Numbered from the stretch's first letter, positions 43,982-52,959 are shown. The stretch is DNA of 64,000 nucleotides from Rhodococcus sp. SBT000017 (GCF_003688915.1 NZ_REFU01000001.1:682001-746000), one strand, 5' to 3'. Notes: generated from the letters alone by a model not told the origin. Numbers and translations: made by a program.

Positions 43982-44934
43982 GCGATGTTTCGCTCGATCG
44001 AACCGATCCCGAAGGTGAGATCGCCACCGCGGCTGCACGAAACTCGAACTGGGGCAGATGGGGTGAGGGCGACGTCCTGGGAACCATGAACTTTCTCACC
44101 GACGACATACGTAGCGCTGCAGCAGGTCTCGTCCGTTCCGGCGTCTCGTTCTCGCTGTCTCAGAGCTTCGACATGGACGGCCCTCAGCGCGGCTGGCGGC
44201 GGCGAACCAATCCGGTCCACACGATGCTCGACACCGGTACCGACGCCGTCAGCGGAATTCAGGGCTTCCCGCACGGACTGGGGGGAGCGGACGACGTGGT
44301 GTCGATGCCCCTGCAGTGCTCGACGCAATGGGACGGGCTGGGGCACATCTTCGATCACGGCAAGGCGTGGAACGGACGCGACGCCGACAAGGTCGTCACC
44401 TCGCTCGGCGATTCCGTGACCGGAATCGAAACCGTCGCCAACGGCATCGTCGGACGCGGAGTCCTGCTCGATGTGGGCCGGCACTGCGGTGAAAGCGGTG
44501 AACTACCCGACGGATTCGCGATCACCACAGCGCATCTGGAGGCCACCATCGAAGCGCAGGGACCGTCGTCGACGGTCCGGCGGGGAGATCTGGTGTTGGT
44601 CCGCACCGGGCAGCTCACCCGAGCGCGCCGTTGCGGTTGGGGTGAGTACGCGGGCGGTCCGGCACCGGGCCTGTCGTTCACCACCGCAGACTGGTTGCAC
44701 GACAGTGAGATTGCCGGAATCGCCACCGATACTTGGGGATTCGAGGTTCGGCCGAACGAGTTCGACGTGGCGTTCCAGCCGCTGCACCAGGTGGCGATCC
44801 CCAACATCGGCTTGTTCCTCGGCGAGATGTGGGACCTCGATGCCCTGGCGGAGCATTGTGCGGGGGACGGTACGTACGAGTTCTTCCTCACCGCCGCACC
44901 GATTCCGGTGACGGGTGCGGTCGGGGCCCGGTGA
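43978..44934 (+). CDS. Cyclase-family (kynurenine formamidase-like) metal hydrolase
   Basis: A 318-residue protein of the 'cyclase' superfamily: WGRWGEGDVLGTMNFLT at the N-terminus, CSTQWDGLGHIFDHG (metal-binding QxDxxxH-like pattern), VLVRTGQL in the middle and HQVAIPNIGLFLGEMWDLDAL at the end. Relatives include kynurenine formamidase and isatin hydrolase, so amide or lactone ring opening is plausible and would fit a nitrogen-containing heterocycle. GAAAGGA before the start. It is the last gene of the operon. Confidence 0.82.
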   Translation: MSDVSLDRTDPEGEIATAAARNSNWGRWGEGDVLGTMNFLTDDIRSAAAGLVRSGVSFSLSQSFDMDGPQRGWRRRTNPVHTMLDTGTDAVSGIQGFPHGLGGADDVVSMPLQCSTQWDGLGHIFDHGKAWNGRDADKVVTSLGDSVTGIETVANGIVGRGVLLDVGRHCGESGELPDGFAITTAHLEATIEAQGPSSTVRRGDLVLVRTGQLTRARRCGWGEYAGGPAPGLSFTTADWLHDSEIAGIATDTWGFEVRPNEFDVAFQPLHQVAIPNIGLFLGEMWDLDALAEHCAGDGTYEFFLTAAPIPVTGAVGAR

Positions 44935-44946
44935 ATCCGATAGCCG

Positions 44947-45906
44947 TCAAGTAGGCCAGGGGACGCCGGGCTCGTCGGTGGCCATCGAGGCCGCTCGGGT
45001 GACCAGTTCGCGGAGAAACAGGTGTTCGGGATCCCGCTCGTAGACCGGGTGCCACCACATGGCCTCCACCAGTTCCCCGACGTCGACGGGGCAGGCGACG
45101 GTCCGGAGCCCGACGTTCAACGGCAGCAAGTGAACCAAGCGCTCCTGTAGCAGCGCAATTCGTTTGCTGCCGACGACGAGTTGCGGCACCGTGAGGAAGC
45201 TTTCGGTGATCACCTGCACGGTCGGCTCGATCCCGAGCATGCGCAACTGCCGCGCAGCAGGCGTCGACGCGGTTTGACCGTGATAGACCACGACCCAGGG
45301 TGACGTTCTCAGATCGTCCGTGGTCATCGATTCGCCCACGTCGTCGTTGTCGGACGAGAGCACCATCACCCACCGGTCCCGGTACAGATCCTGGTGCGGA
45401 AGATCGGTGACGAATCCGTGGGGAACCAGCATCAGGTCTGATCCGAGCAAGGAATGCTCGGCGCGGGCAACCAGGTCCGGACTGGTAGGGCCGAATCTCA
45501 GACGCGCTCGGGGCGCGGCGTCGGCAAACAGTCCTGCCAGTGTGTCACCCAGAACTCCGATTCCGTAGTCGCTCACCAGAATACTGAATTCACGCGTACT
45601 CTCCGCCGGGTCGAAATCAGGCTGTGCGGAGAAGACGCGTTCGACGCCGTCGAGTGCGAGGCGCACACGTTGCCGCAGCTCGGCAGCCAAGGGACTCAGG
45701 TGATATTCGTTGCCCACGCGGTAGAGCAGGTTGTCGTCGAAATGCCTGCGCAGCCGGCCGAGTGCGGCCGACAGCGCAGGCTGGCTCAATCCCAATTGAT
45801 TCGCAGCCTTCGTCACGCTGCGATGCTGAAGCAGTGCATCGAGTGAGACGAGAAGATTGAGATCCAGATTGGCGACACTGTGCACTTCCCGCATTGAGCT
45901 AGCCAT
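44947..45906 (-). CDS. LysR-family transcriptional regulator
   Basis: A 319-residue LysR regulator: DLNLLVSLDALLQHRSVTKAANQLGLSQPALSAALGRLR is the winged HTH region, followed by a sensor domain (STREFSILVSDYGIGVL). It is related to the NodD/DntR group, which senses aromatic compounds. It runs convergent to the ring-cleavage operon, whose stop is 12 bp away, and is downstream of the MFS gene on the same strand. It is the obvious candidate to control the operon, but the operon promoter is 6.7 kb away and next to an IS. Confidence 0.86.
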   Translation of the reverse strand: MASSMREVHSVANLDLNLLVSLDALLQHRSVTKAANQLGLSQPALSAALGRLRRHFDDNLLYRVGNEYHLSPLAAELRQRVRLALDGVERVFSAQPDFDPAESTREFSILVSDYGIGVLGDTLAGLFADAAPRARLRFGPTSPDLVARAEHSLLGSDLMLVPHGFVTDLPHQDLYRDRWVMVLSSDNDDVGESMTTDDLRTSPWVVVYHGQTASTPAARQLRMLGIEPTVQVITESFLTVPQLVVGSKRIALLQERLVHLLPLNVGLRTVACPVDVGELVEAMWWHPVYERDPEHLFLRELVTRAASMATDEPGVPWPT

Positions 45907-45958
45907 CTTCGCTCGACTGCGTGAAGCAGCGGGTTCGATATATGGGGCGCAGCCGATG

Positions 45959-47152
45959 TCACGGTTGCAGTGACAGTTTCCGTACGCTCTGCGAACTACG
46001 GAGGAGGAGCGCGGTGAGCACTGCCAGTACTCCCAAAGCTGCGAGGGCTGCGGTCAATCCGCCCAATGCGAGCGCAAAGGCGAGCACCACGAGCGGGCTG
46101 AGGAATTGCCCGAGGAAGATCGATGCGGTGAAGGCTCCCGTACCGCGAGCGCGTTGCGCGAACTCGAGCTCACCGATCACCCACATCAGCAGGGTCGGCA
46201 GCAGCATTCCCGATCCGGCCGAGGCCACGATGCCTCCGGCGGCGACCATCGCTGCACTCGGGGCAAGGCCCACGACGACCAGACCGACACCGGCAACTCC
46301 GAACGCCATGGGCAGCAGCACCTTCGGGCCACGATCGGAGATCCGTCCGAACATGAAGGCAGACGCCGCGGTCGCGACCGCGACGATGGCGCTGATCGCC
46401 CCGATCGTCCCCGGGTTGTCGATGCCGACGCCGTCGAGTTTGAGCGGTATCTGGACGATCGGTGTGTAGAAGACGGCTCCTCCGAACAAGGTGACGGTCA
46501 GTGGCAAGGCAAGGGGCCGCCACGCGAGGCTGTGCACCGTGCCGGACTCGGTATCTGCGTTGGGTTGCCACAGTACGAACGGCACGACGACGGCGAAGAC
46601 GATGCCCACCGAGTAGAGCCAGAACGGCGTCCGCCACGTGTCCTGTGCCAACGCCCCACCGAGTGCGATGAAGACGACTGCCGACAACGAGGTGAACGCA
46701 ATCTGCAGTCCGAAGTACCGAGCCCGCTGTTTGCCCGTGAAGTAGTCGGCGATCAGGGTGGTGCAGCACGTCATGATCCCGGCTTCCGCGATTCCCACAC
46801 CGAGACGCGAGAGGACGATCAGTGGCAGGGAATCGAGCAGAAGCGGGGCGATGCCGCACACGGAATACAGGACGAGGGCGACGGTGAGTAGCCGTATGCG
46901 ACCGAGGCTGTCCGCGATTCGTCCTGCCGCGAACGCGAGAAGACCGATCATGAGTGCTGGAGCTGTGATCGTGAGCGGCACGAGCGCGTTCACGCCCGCG
47001 GTCTCGGAAAAATGCTCGAGCATCTGCGGTTGCAGCGGCGCAAGCAGAACAGCCCCGAGAACGGGTAGACAGCTCATCGATACGAGCAACAGCCCGTGTT
47101 TGCGTCCGGCCTGCCTTTCGGTGGACTCGAGTCTGGATCCAAGGTGTGTCAT
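45959..47152 (-). CDS. MFS transporter
   Basis: A 397-residue major facilitator with 12 predicted hydrophobic segments and the loop motif AAGRIADSLGRIRLLTV after helix 2. It lies 52 bp upstream of the LysR gene on the same strand. Uptake or efflux of the compound degraded by the neighbouring operon is inferred from position only. Divergent from the GyrI-like gene. Confidence 0.8.
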   Translation of the reverse strand: MTHLGSRLESTERQAGRKHGLLLVSMSCLPVLGAVLLAPLQPQMLEHFSETAGVNALVPLTITAPALMIGLLAFAAGRIADSLGRIRLLTVALVLYSVCGIAPLLLDSLPLIVLSRLGVGIAEAGIMTCCTTLIADYFTGKQRARYFGLQIAFTSLSAVVFIALGGALAQDTWRTPFWLYSVGIVFAVVVPFVLWQPNADTESGTVHSLAWRPLALPLTVTLFGGAVFYTPIVQIPLKLDGVGIDNPGTIGAISAIVAVATAASAFMFGRISDRGPKVLLPMAFGVAGVGLVVVGLAPSAAMVAAGGIVASAGSGMLLPTLLMWVIGELEFAQRARGTGAFTASIFLGQFLSPLVVLAFALALGGLTAALAALGVLAVLTALLLRSSQSVRKLSLQP

Positions 47153-47319
47153 CTGCCATCTCCAGGATTTAGAGTGAGGTACATCACGGTCGAATCACAG
47201 TCTCGGGTGCACCGCGCGATCAGGGAAGTCGTGATTGCTGACGGTGGGTATCAGTCGAATCTATGGGGCCGGTCGCACTGGACCAGTGCGATCGAGAAAT
47301 CGATCGGGAGAGACCAGCG

Positions 47320-47952
47320 GTGAAAATCGACTTCAAGAAGACGCTCGACGCATATTCGGCGCGGCACAACACCTTTCGTACCCTCGTCGTTCCGCCGTTG
47401 ACCTACCTGATGATCGACGGTCGCGGCGATCCGAACACCGCTCCGGAGTACGCCGAAGCAATCGGGGCGCTCTACCCCGTGGCCTACGCACTGAAGTTCG
47501 CCAGCAAGAACACCCTCGACCGCGACTACGTCGTCATGCCGCTCGAGGCGTTGTGGTGGGCCGAGAACATGGCCTCGTTCACCACCGAGAGGGACAAGAA
47601 CAAGTGGAACTGGACGGCCATGATCATGGTGCCCGACTGGATCGACCGATCGATGTTCGAGGTGGCGAAGGCGTCCGCCGACGCGAGGAGCCACTCGGAT
47701 GCGTCGAGCAGTATTCGATTGGAGACTCTCGACGAGGGACTGTGCGTGCAGACGCTGCACATCGGGTCCTACGACGACGAGACGCCGGTACTCGACGAGC
47801 TCCACCACCGATACATTCCCAGTTCCGGACTGACGATGACCGGCAGACATCACGAGATCTACCTGAGCGATGCGCGCCGCGTCGAACCCGCGAAGCTCCG
47901 CACCATTCTTCGCCAGCCTGTTGCGCATTCAGCGGAGTCGGCGTCGCTCTGA
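47320..47952 (+). CDS. GyrI-like small-molecule-binding domain protein
   Basis: A 210-residue protein starting at GTG after CGGGAGAG. It opens KIDFKKTLDAYSARHNTFRTLVVPPLTYLMIDGRGDPNT and ends with HEIYLSDARRVEPAKLRTILRQPV, a pattern known from GyrI-like proteins. The fold binds or hydrolyses hydrophobic small molecules in stand-alone members. The MFS start below is only 5 bp past its stop, so the two are likely cotranscribed. Confidence 0.8.
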   Translation: MKIDFKKTLDAYSARHNTFRTLVVPPLTYLMIDGRGDPNTAPEYAEAIGALYPVAYALKFASKNTLDRDYVVMPLEALWWAENMASFTTERDKNKWNWTAMIMVPDWIDRSMFEVAKASADARSHSDASSSIRLETLDEGLCVQTLHIGSYDDETPVLDELHHRYIPSSGLTMTGRHHEIYLSDARRVEPAKLRTILRQPVAHSAESASL

Positions 47953-47956
47953 CACG

Positions 47957-49237
47957 ATGACCGTCATGACCAACGCGGTGCGCCCGGCATCGTTCACCGC
48001 CGGGACCCTCACTCTCCTGGGTGCGCTCTACTTCGCACAGGGACTGCCGTTCGGATTCTTCACCCAGGCCCTGCCGGTGGTACTGCGGGAGTCTGGGTTC
48101 TCCTTGGTGAAGATCAGCGCGACCGGTGTGCTGTTCCTGCCGTGGGCACTCAAGTTTCTCTGGGCTCCGTACGTCGATCGGTACGGATCGAGGCGGCGGT
48201 GGCTGCTGTCGCTGCAGTGTTCGGCCGCGGCGGTGGCACTGGCGTTGTCGTTCCTCGACCTGTCCTCGACATTGCGCTGGCTGTTCGTCGGCATCTTCGT
48301 CATGAATGCTCTCTCGGCGACGCAGGACATCGCGACCGACGGCATCGCGGTGCGTACGCTCACCGCGGCGCAGCGCGGGTTGGGCAACGGTCTCCAGGTC
48401 GGTGCCTACCGGATCGGGATGGTGTGCGGTGGCGGACTGCTGTTGTGGCTGTTCACCTTTGCCGGATGGCGGGCGCTGTTCGTCGCGATGGCACTGCTGA
48501 TCGTGCTGACGACGATCCCCGTGTGGTGGATGCGCAGACAACTCGACGCGGCCGACGTGGACTCCGATCCTCGGGCCGAGCGCCCGGCGCCGGGGCGGCT
48601 TGCCGGTGCATGGTGGTCGCGGCTTCGCAGACCCGGAATGGTGGCATTCATTCTGCTGATCATCGGGTTCAAGTTCGGGAACTCGATGGGGTCGGCCCTC
48701 GTGGGTCCGTTTCTGTCGGACAGTGGACTGTCACTGCCCCAGATAGCACTGGTCGAGGGCGGTCTGTCGTCGGTGGCGGCGGTCGGGGGAGCCGCACTCG
48801 GGGCATGGTTGGCGTTTCGGCACGGACGTCGCCAGGCGCTGTTGGTGGGCGGCGTGAGCCAAACGCTGAGCCTCGGTCTGTATGTCGTTGCGTCCCTGGG
48901 CGTCGGCGGCTTTCCACTTCTGGTCACCGCCAACATCACCGAACACGTGCTCGGTGGTGCGGCCACCGTCGCGGTGTTCGCGCTGATGATGGACGCGTCG
49001 GAGAAGCGCTTCGCGGGAAGCGATTACACGCTGATGGCGTGCGCGATCGTCTTCGCGCAGGGCGCGGCCGGGATTGCCGCCGGAGTGGTCGGAGACTTGT
49101 TCGGATACACGGCGATGTTCGGTTCCGCGCTCGTCCTGTCCGGTATCGGCTGTGCATTGCTACTGGTGGCACTCGACCGAGGCTGGGGGCCCGAAGGTCT
49201 CCGACAGGTGATCCCGCCGAAGACCGTCGTCCGGTAG
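47957..49237 (+). CDS. AmpG/PAT-type MFS transporter
   Basis: A 426-residue major facilitator with GALYFAQGLPFGFFTQALPVVLRESG at the N-terminus and NALSATQDIATDGIAV, both typical of AmpG and acetyl-CoA-transporter-like (PAT) proteins. About 12 membrane helices. AmpG imports muropeptides in Gram-negatives; the actinobacterial role is open. ATG 47957 follows the GyrI-like gene directly. Confidence 0.83.
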   Translation: MTVMTNAVRPASFTAGTLTLLGALYFAQGLPFGFFTQALPVVLRESGFSLVKISATGVLFLPWALKFLWAPYVDRYGSRRRWLLSLQCSAAAVALALSFLDLSSTLRWLFVGIFVMNALSATQDIATDGIAVRTLTAAQRGLGNGLQVGAYRIGMVCGGGLLLWLFTFAGWRALFVAMALLIVLTTIPVWWMRRQLDAADVDSDPRAERPAPGRLAGAWWSRLRRPGMVAFILLIIGFKFGNSMGSALVGPFLSDSGLSLPQIALVEGGLSSVAAVGGAALGAWLAFRHGRRQALLVGGVSQTLSLGLYVVASLGVGGFPLLVTANITEHVLGGAATVAVFALMMDASEKRFAGSDYTLMACAIVFAQGAAGIAAGVVGDLFGYTAMFGSALVLSGIGCALLLVALDRGWGPEGLRQVIPPKTVVR

Positions 49238-49252
49238 CGGCGGCCGCTGTGC

Positions 49253-49672
49253 TCAGCTCCCGCTGGGGGATCCGGCGATGTTGACCATCCATTGCACACC
49301 GAACTTGTCGGTCAACATACCGAAGGTGTCGCCCCACGGAGCCTTCTCGAGACCCATGGTGAACTGTGCGTCGACGGCCAACGCGTTCCAGTAGCCCGTC
49401 AGTTCGTCCTCTTCGTCGCCGCTGAGCGAGACGCTCATGGTGTTGCCTGGGGTGTGCTCCATCGACGACGGCGTGTCGGCTCCCATCAGAGTGAAGCCGT
49501 TCGGGGTGGTCAGCTGGCCGTGCATGATCTTGTCCTGGTCGGCGGGATCCTCGCTGGCATTCGCCTCGCCGAGCGTGGTGACGGTGAGCTCGCCACCGAA
49601 GACCGACCGATAGAACTCCATGGCCTCGCGGGCGTTGTCTCGGAACGACAGATAGGGATTGAGAATGGACAT
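49253..49672 (-). CDS. VOC-family (PhnB-like) protein
   Basis: A 139-residue single-module protein: NPYLSFRDNAREAMEFYRSVFGGEL, GFTLMGADTP and KAPWGDTFGMLTDKFGVQWMVNI. This is the PhnB/glyoxalase-like fold often labelled '3-demethylubiquinone methyltransferase-like'; catalysis is not established. A clean AAGGAGA precedes ATG 49672. Convergent with the AmpG-like gene. Confidence 0.83.
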   Translation of the reverse strand: MSILNPYLSFRDNAREAMEFYRSVFGGELTVTTLGEANASEDPADQDKIMHGQLTTPNGFTLMGADTPSSMEHTPGNTMSVSLSGDEEDELTGYWNALAVDAQFTMGLEKAPWGDTFGMLTDKFGVQWMVNIAGSPSGS

Positions 49673-49776
49673 GAGCCGGTCTCCTTCTTCGCTGGACGAG
49701 CTACTTCGTTGAACTGCATCGACGACATCCGTCGAAACAATAGACACGCCCTACGACGGAAAGTCACCGCAGACGA

Positions 49777-50073
49777 CTAGATGGAGGCGTCGGTGTCGGC
49801 CAGAATCGCGCGCAGTGCCGCCACGTGACGGCGATACGCCGTTCTTCCGTCCTTGGTCAACGACAACCACAGTCGACGCGAGTCCGTGCGTGATCGCTGC
49901 TGCTCGACGTATCCCGCATCGACCAGAGCGGCGACCTGTTTGCTCAGCGCCGATGCGCTCAACCCGCTGTGTTCCTTGACGATCGCGAGTTCCACCGTCG
50001 TCGCCGCGGCCAGAAGGGCGCAGATTCGCAGCCGGTGGGCGGGGTGAATGATCGGATCGAGATCGCTCGTCAT
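49777..50073 (-). CDS. Winged-helix transcriptional regulator (MarR-like)
   Basis: A 98-residue winged-helix protein: HPAHRLRICALLAAATTVELAIVKEHSGLSASALSKQVAALVDAGYVEQQRSRTDSRRLWLSLTKDG in pieces. It is coupled by ATGA to a membrane protein gene upstream, a common two-gene arrangement. A perfect 12-bp palindrome overlaps the start of that first gene and is its probable operator. Confidence 0.82.
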   Translation of the reverse strand: MTSDLDPIIHPAHRLRICALLAAATTVELAIVKEHSGLSASALSKQVAALVDAGYVEQQRSRTDSRRLWLSLTKDGRTAYRRHVAALRAILADTDASI

Positions 50074-50489
50074 CGACGTGTACTGCGGTAGTGCAGGATC
50101 GAGCCGATCGAGTAGATCGACGCGGCCGCGGCCGCGAGCAGAACCACCGGCCCGGCCGGTCCGCTGGGATTGCCGACAGCCTGCGCCAGTGCGACGCAGA
50201 GCGCCGAAAGCGCCACGCAGGCGAGGAAGCCTCGGTTGGTGGGTAGGGCCCACGGCGTCCCCATTCGGTATCCGGTGATGACGTTGACTGCGATGATCAC
50301 CGCGGCGACTCCGAGCAGCGAGGCGGGGCTGTCGAGCAGTGCGGTCAGTGCGGATGCTGCAAGCAGTACGGCGTTGACCGGATACAGCCACACCGGCCAG
50401 GGAGTGTCTCGTACCGCGCGTTGAACTCGGTCGATGTCGTCGAGAGCTGTTCGTGCTTCGGCAGGTGTGGGTTCTCCGATGCTTTCCAT
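50070..50489 (-). CDS. Integral membrane protein, four predicted helices
   Basis: A 139-residue protein with a ~30-residue polar N-terminus (EARTALDDIDRVQRAVRD) and four hydrophobic segments (VWLYPVNAVLLAASALTALL, LLGVAAVIIAVNVI, FLACVALSALCVALAQA, VVLLAAAAASIYSIGSIL). No enzyme motif. Forms an operon with the winged-helix regulator. No Shine-Dalgarno is visible, and a TACAGT -10-like box sits about 10 bp from the ATG, so the transcript may be leaderless. Confidence 0.75.
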   Translation of the reverse strand: MESIGEPTPAEARTALDDIDRVQRAVRDTPWPVWLYPVNAVLLAASALTALLDSPASLLGVAAVIIAVNVITGYRMGTPWALPTNRGFLACVALSALCVALAQAVGNPSGPAGPVVLLAAAAASIYSIGSILHYRSTRR

Positions 50490-50520
50490 AGTGGAAACTG
50501 TATTGGATAGTTTCCACTAT
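50488..50520. promoter_or_regulatory. Perfect 12-bp inverted repeat over the start of the membrane protein/regulator operon
   Basis: ATAGTGGAAACT (50488-50499) and AGTTTCCACTAT (50509-50520) with a 9-nt spacer. It overlaps the start codon of the first gene and any nearby promoter, a position for direct repression, most likely by the winged-helix protein encoded second in the operon. Confidence 0.65.
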
Positions 50521-50539
50521 GGCAACAATCTGGCGAGGA

Positions 50540-50830
50540 TCAGGTCTCGACCGGCCGCGGCACTTCCGCTTCCCATCGAGCTCGTCGCTCGTCGTCCGAC
50601 TGCTCCCACCACGGTGTTCCTCGCTCGCCGAGGGCGACTTTGGTGGCCTGCACACCTGCACGAGATTCCGGTGCACCCGACGTACGTTTGACCTCCCTGC
50701 GCCACGCCATCAGAATCGATCGCAATTCGGCGTTGCGATCCTCCGGGATGTCAGGATCCGTTGCGCGCCAACGTCGACCCTTGATGACGATGTAGTGACC
50801 GTCCTCGGTGCGTTCCGGTTCCTCGGCCAT
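50540..50830 (-). CDS. Conserved small hypothetical protein
   Basis: A 96-residue soluble protein: TEDGHYIVIKGRRWRATDPDIPEDRNAELRSILMAWRREVKR, then GERGTPWWEQSDDERRARWEAE. I recognise the pattern as a widespread actinobacterial small protein of unknown role but cannot name a function. No membrane segment. It lies between the flavin oxidase and the membrane protein gene, same strand, separate promoter likely. Confidence 0.65.
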   Translation of the reverse strand: MAEEPERTEDGHYIVIKGRRWRATDPDIPEDRNAELRSILMAWRREVKRTSGAPESRAGVQATKVALGERGTPWWEQSDDERRARWEAEVPRPVET

Positions 50831-50849
50831 GGGTCCACACTGCCATGCG

Positions 50850-52001
50850 TCAGCTGCTCAGATACTGCGGCACTGCAAGCCCGTCGAGTCCGAGCGCCAC
50901 GGCGGCACGAGCGGTGACCGGTCCGACCAGATTGCCTGTCCCGTTGTAACCGCCGAACGCGATCACGGTGTCGTCGACCGACGTGCACAGCGGCCGCCCA
51001 TCGGTGGTGAATCCGACGGATGCAGCCCACCGCGCATCGACCGAGACAGGTTCTCCTGCAAACGATGTCGCGACGGATTCGATGTACTTCTGAACCTGAG
51101 CGGTCGGTTCGCCGGACGGTGTCCACTCGTCCACGGCGAAGAGGTCGCGACCACCCCCGACATACAGCCGTCCCGACGCGTCCTGCTGTGCGTAGTCGTA
51201 CCCCCATCGTCCGTATACGGGGCACGGCAGCCGGCCCGGCGTGACGGGTGAGGTGGCGAGCATCTGCAGACGTGCGGTCCGAACCCGGCCGTCGAGCTGG
51301 GGGAGTAGCTGTTCGAGGCGACCGTCGACGGCAACGAGAATCAGGCCGCACCGAACCACTCCATTCGGCGTCGTGACCGCTCCTGGCTCGATAGCAGTTG
51401 CGGGCGTGTACTCGTACAGCCGGGCGCGGCCCGCGAGAATCGATGCCAACCCGAGCGCGCGACGCGCGGGATTCATCACCGCGTCGTCCGGTAGGAAGAT
51501 GCCGCGCCCCAAATCGCCGGAATACTGCTCGACGGCAACGTCGTTCTCGCGCAGGCACTGTGCCAGCGCGTCGCAGTCCTCCGAGTCGGCGAGTTCGATC
51601 GGCGCACCGGGGACTCCCGCGAGCCTGATGGATCCGGTGCGTCGGACGACGTCGGATCCGAGAAGCCTTTCCAGCGAGTCGATCTCGGCCAGGGTCGCTC
51701 GATACAGATCCACCGCGCACGGACCCCATGTCGCGAGCGCTGTGTGCAGAAAGGTCGCAGGACCACCGAGCAGAAAGCCGCCGTTCCGACCCGCGGCACC
51801 GGCAGCGACCCGCCCTGCGTCGATTCCGACCACATCGAGACCACGGTCGAGAAGTTCGGCGACAGCGGCCAGACCCGAGCCTCCCAGGCCGACGACGCAG
51901 ACGTCGGCGGTGTCGTCACGCTCGAGAACGGGCAGGCCCGGCCAGCCGGACACGGCCGGATCGTCGTCCCACGCCGGGCGGTTCATGTCGCTGGCAATCA
52001 T
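50850..52001 (-). CDS. FAD-dependent oxidoreductase (DAO family)
   Basis: A 383-residue flavoprotein with VCVVGLGGSGLAAVAELLDRGLDVVGIDA (FAD-binding), AAGAAGRNGGFLLGG and a C-terminal FTTDGRPLCTSVDDTVIAFGGYNGTGNLVGP. It belongs to the GlpO/glycine-oxidase-like group and probably oxidises an amine or amino acid. An ATG at 51986 is an alternative start. The 96-residue protein gene follows closely on the same strand. Confidence 0.78.
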   Translation of the reverse strand: MIASDMNRPAWDDDPAVSGWPGLPVLERDDTADVCVVGLGGSGLAAVAELLDRGLDVVGIDAGRVAAGAAGRNGGFLLGGPATFLHTALATWGPCAVDLYRATLAEIDSLERLLGSDVVRRTGSIRLAGVPGAPIELADSEDCDALAQCLRENDVAVEQYSGDLGRGIFLPDDAVMNPARRALGLASILAGRARLYEYTPATAIEPGAVTTPNGVVRCGLILVAVDGRLEQLLPQLDGRVRTARLQMLATSPVTPGRLPCPVYGRWGYDYAQQDASGRLYVGGGRDLFAVDEWTPSGEPTAQVQKYIESVATSFAGEPVSVDARWAASVGFTTDGRPLCTSVDDTVIAFGGYNGTGNLVGPVTARAAVALGLDGLAVPQYLSS

Positions 52002-52082
52002 CGGTCGATGGTATCGACGGATTCGGCGGCCGGATGGTTTACGATTCCGGCACCCGCATCCCAGCTCCGGTAAGGACCGTCC

Positions 52083-52646
52083 ATGCGCACTGTGATCGTG
52101 ACCGCGTTCGTTTCGCTCGACGGCGTGATGGAGGGACCGGGCGGCGAGGTGGGCTATCGCAACTCCGGGTGGACGTTTCAGGGCATCGAATTCGATCCGG
52201 CAGCGTACGAGATCAAGGGACGCGAGCAGGATGAGGCCACCGCGCTGCTGTTGGGCCGCACCTCGTACGAGGCATTTGCACCGATCTGGCCCACCATGGA
52301 CGATTTCGCCGGGTACAACGCGATACCGAGGTACGTGGTGTCGACGACGCTCGAGCAGGACGACTCACGGTGGCCGGCAACCATTCTGCGCAGTGTCGAC
52401 GACGTTGCCGAGCTCAGGAACTCCGATGGTGGGCCGATCTCGATACACGGCAGCGCCACCCTGGGGCGAAGCCTGGCCGACGCCGGGCTCGTCGATCGGT
52501 ACCACCTGCTCGTCTTTCCGCTCCTGCTCGGGGCGGGGAAGCGACTGTTCAGTGAGGCCGACAAGGACACCACGCATCTCGAACTGGTCGAACACGAGGT
52601 CTACGGCAACGGAATTCAGAAGCAGGTGTTCGACGTACGTCGCTGA
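52083..52646 (+). CDS. Dihydrofolate reductase-family (RibD C-like) protein
   Basis: A 187-residue protein of the RibD-C/DHFR-like fold: VIVTAFVSLDGVMEGPGGE, ALLLGRTSYEAFAPIWP, YVVSTTLEQDDSRWP and ISIHGSATLGRSLADAGLVDRYHLLVFPLLLGAGKRLF. It is an NADPH-dependent reductase of unknown substrate; true folate DHFR is unlikely. Convergent with the DUF503 gene. Confidence 0.83.
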   Translation: MRTVIVTAFVSLDGVMEGPGGEVGYRNSGWTFQGIEFDPAAYEIKGREQDEATALLLGRTSYEAFAPIWPTMDDFAGYNAIPRYVVSTTLEQDDSRWPATILRSVDDVAELRNSDGGPISIHGSATLGRSLADAGLVDRYHLLVFPLLLGAGKRLFSEADKDTTHLELVEHEVYGNGIQKQVFDVRR

Positions 52647-52662
52647 CCCGGCGGGGCGGGTC
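52645..52662. terminator. Small hairpin between convergent genes
   Basis: GACCCG-GCGGGG-CGGGTC gives a perfect 6-bp stem in the 16-bp gap between two convergent genes and could end transcription from either side. No U-tract. Confidence 0.35.
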
Positions 52663-52959
52663 TCAGATGTCGTCGCTTCGAATGGTGCGCCGCCGAACGG
52701 AGACGAGTTGCAGCTCGGGACGTGAGGCCGCCACGCGCTCGATTCGGTCGAGGACATCGGTGACGTGGTCGCGATCGCCTGCAACGACGGACGCGCCGAT
52801 ACCTGCTCGTCTGTGCAACTCGCGATGATCGGTCTCCGCGACCGACACCACGAACTTGCGTTGCATGTCGGAGATCACCGGCCGGATCACGGAGCGCTTC
52901 TCTTTGAGTGAGTGAACATCTCCGAGAAGGAAGTCGAATTCTATCCATCCAATCCACAT
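52663..52959 (-). CDS. DUF503-family protein
   Basis: A 98-residue protein with the family opening WIGWIEFDFLLGDVHSLKEKRSVIRPV and VSVAETDHRELHRRAGIG. DUF503 proteins (YlxP-like) are small alpha/beta proteins often near ribosome-assembly genes; no such neighbours here. Divergent from the GntR gene, sharing a ~100-bp promoter region. Confidence 0.85.
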   Translation of the reverse strand: MWIGWIEFDFLLGDVHSLKEKRSVIRPVISDMQRKFVVSVAETDHRELHRRAGIGASVVAGDRDHVTDVLDRIERVAASRPELQLVSVRRRTIRSDDI

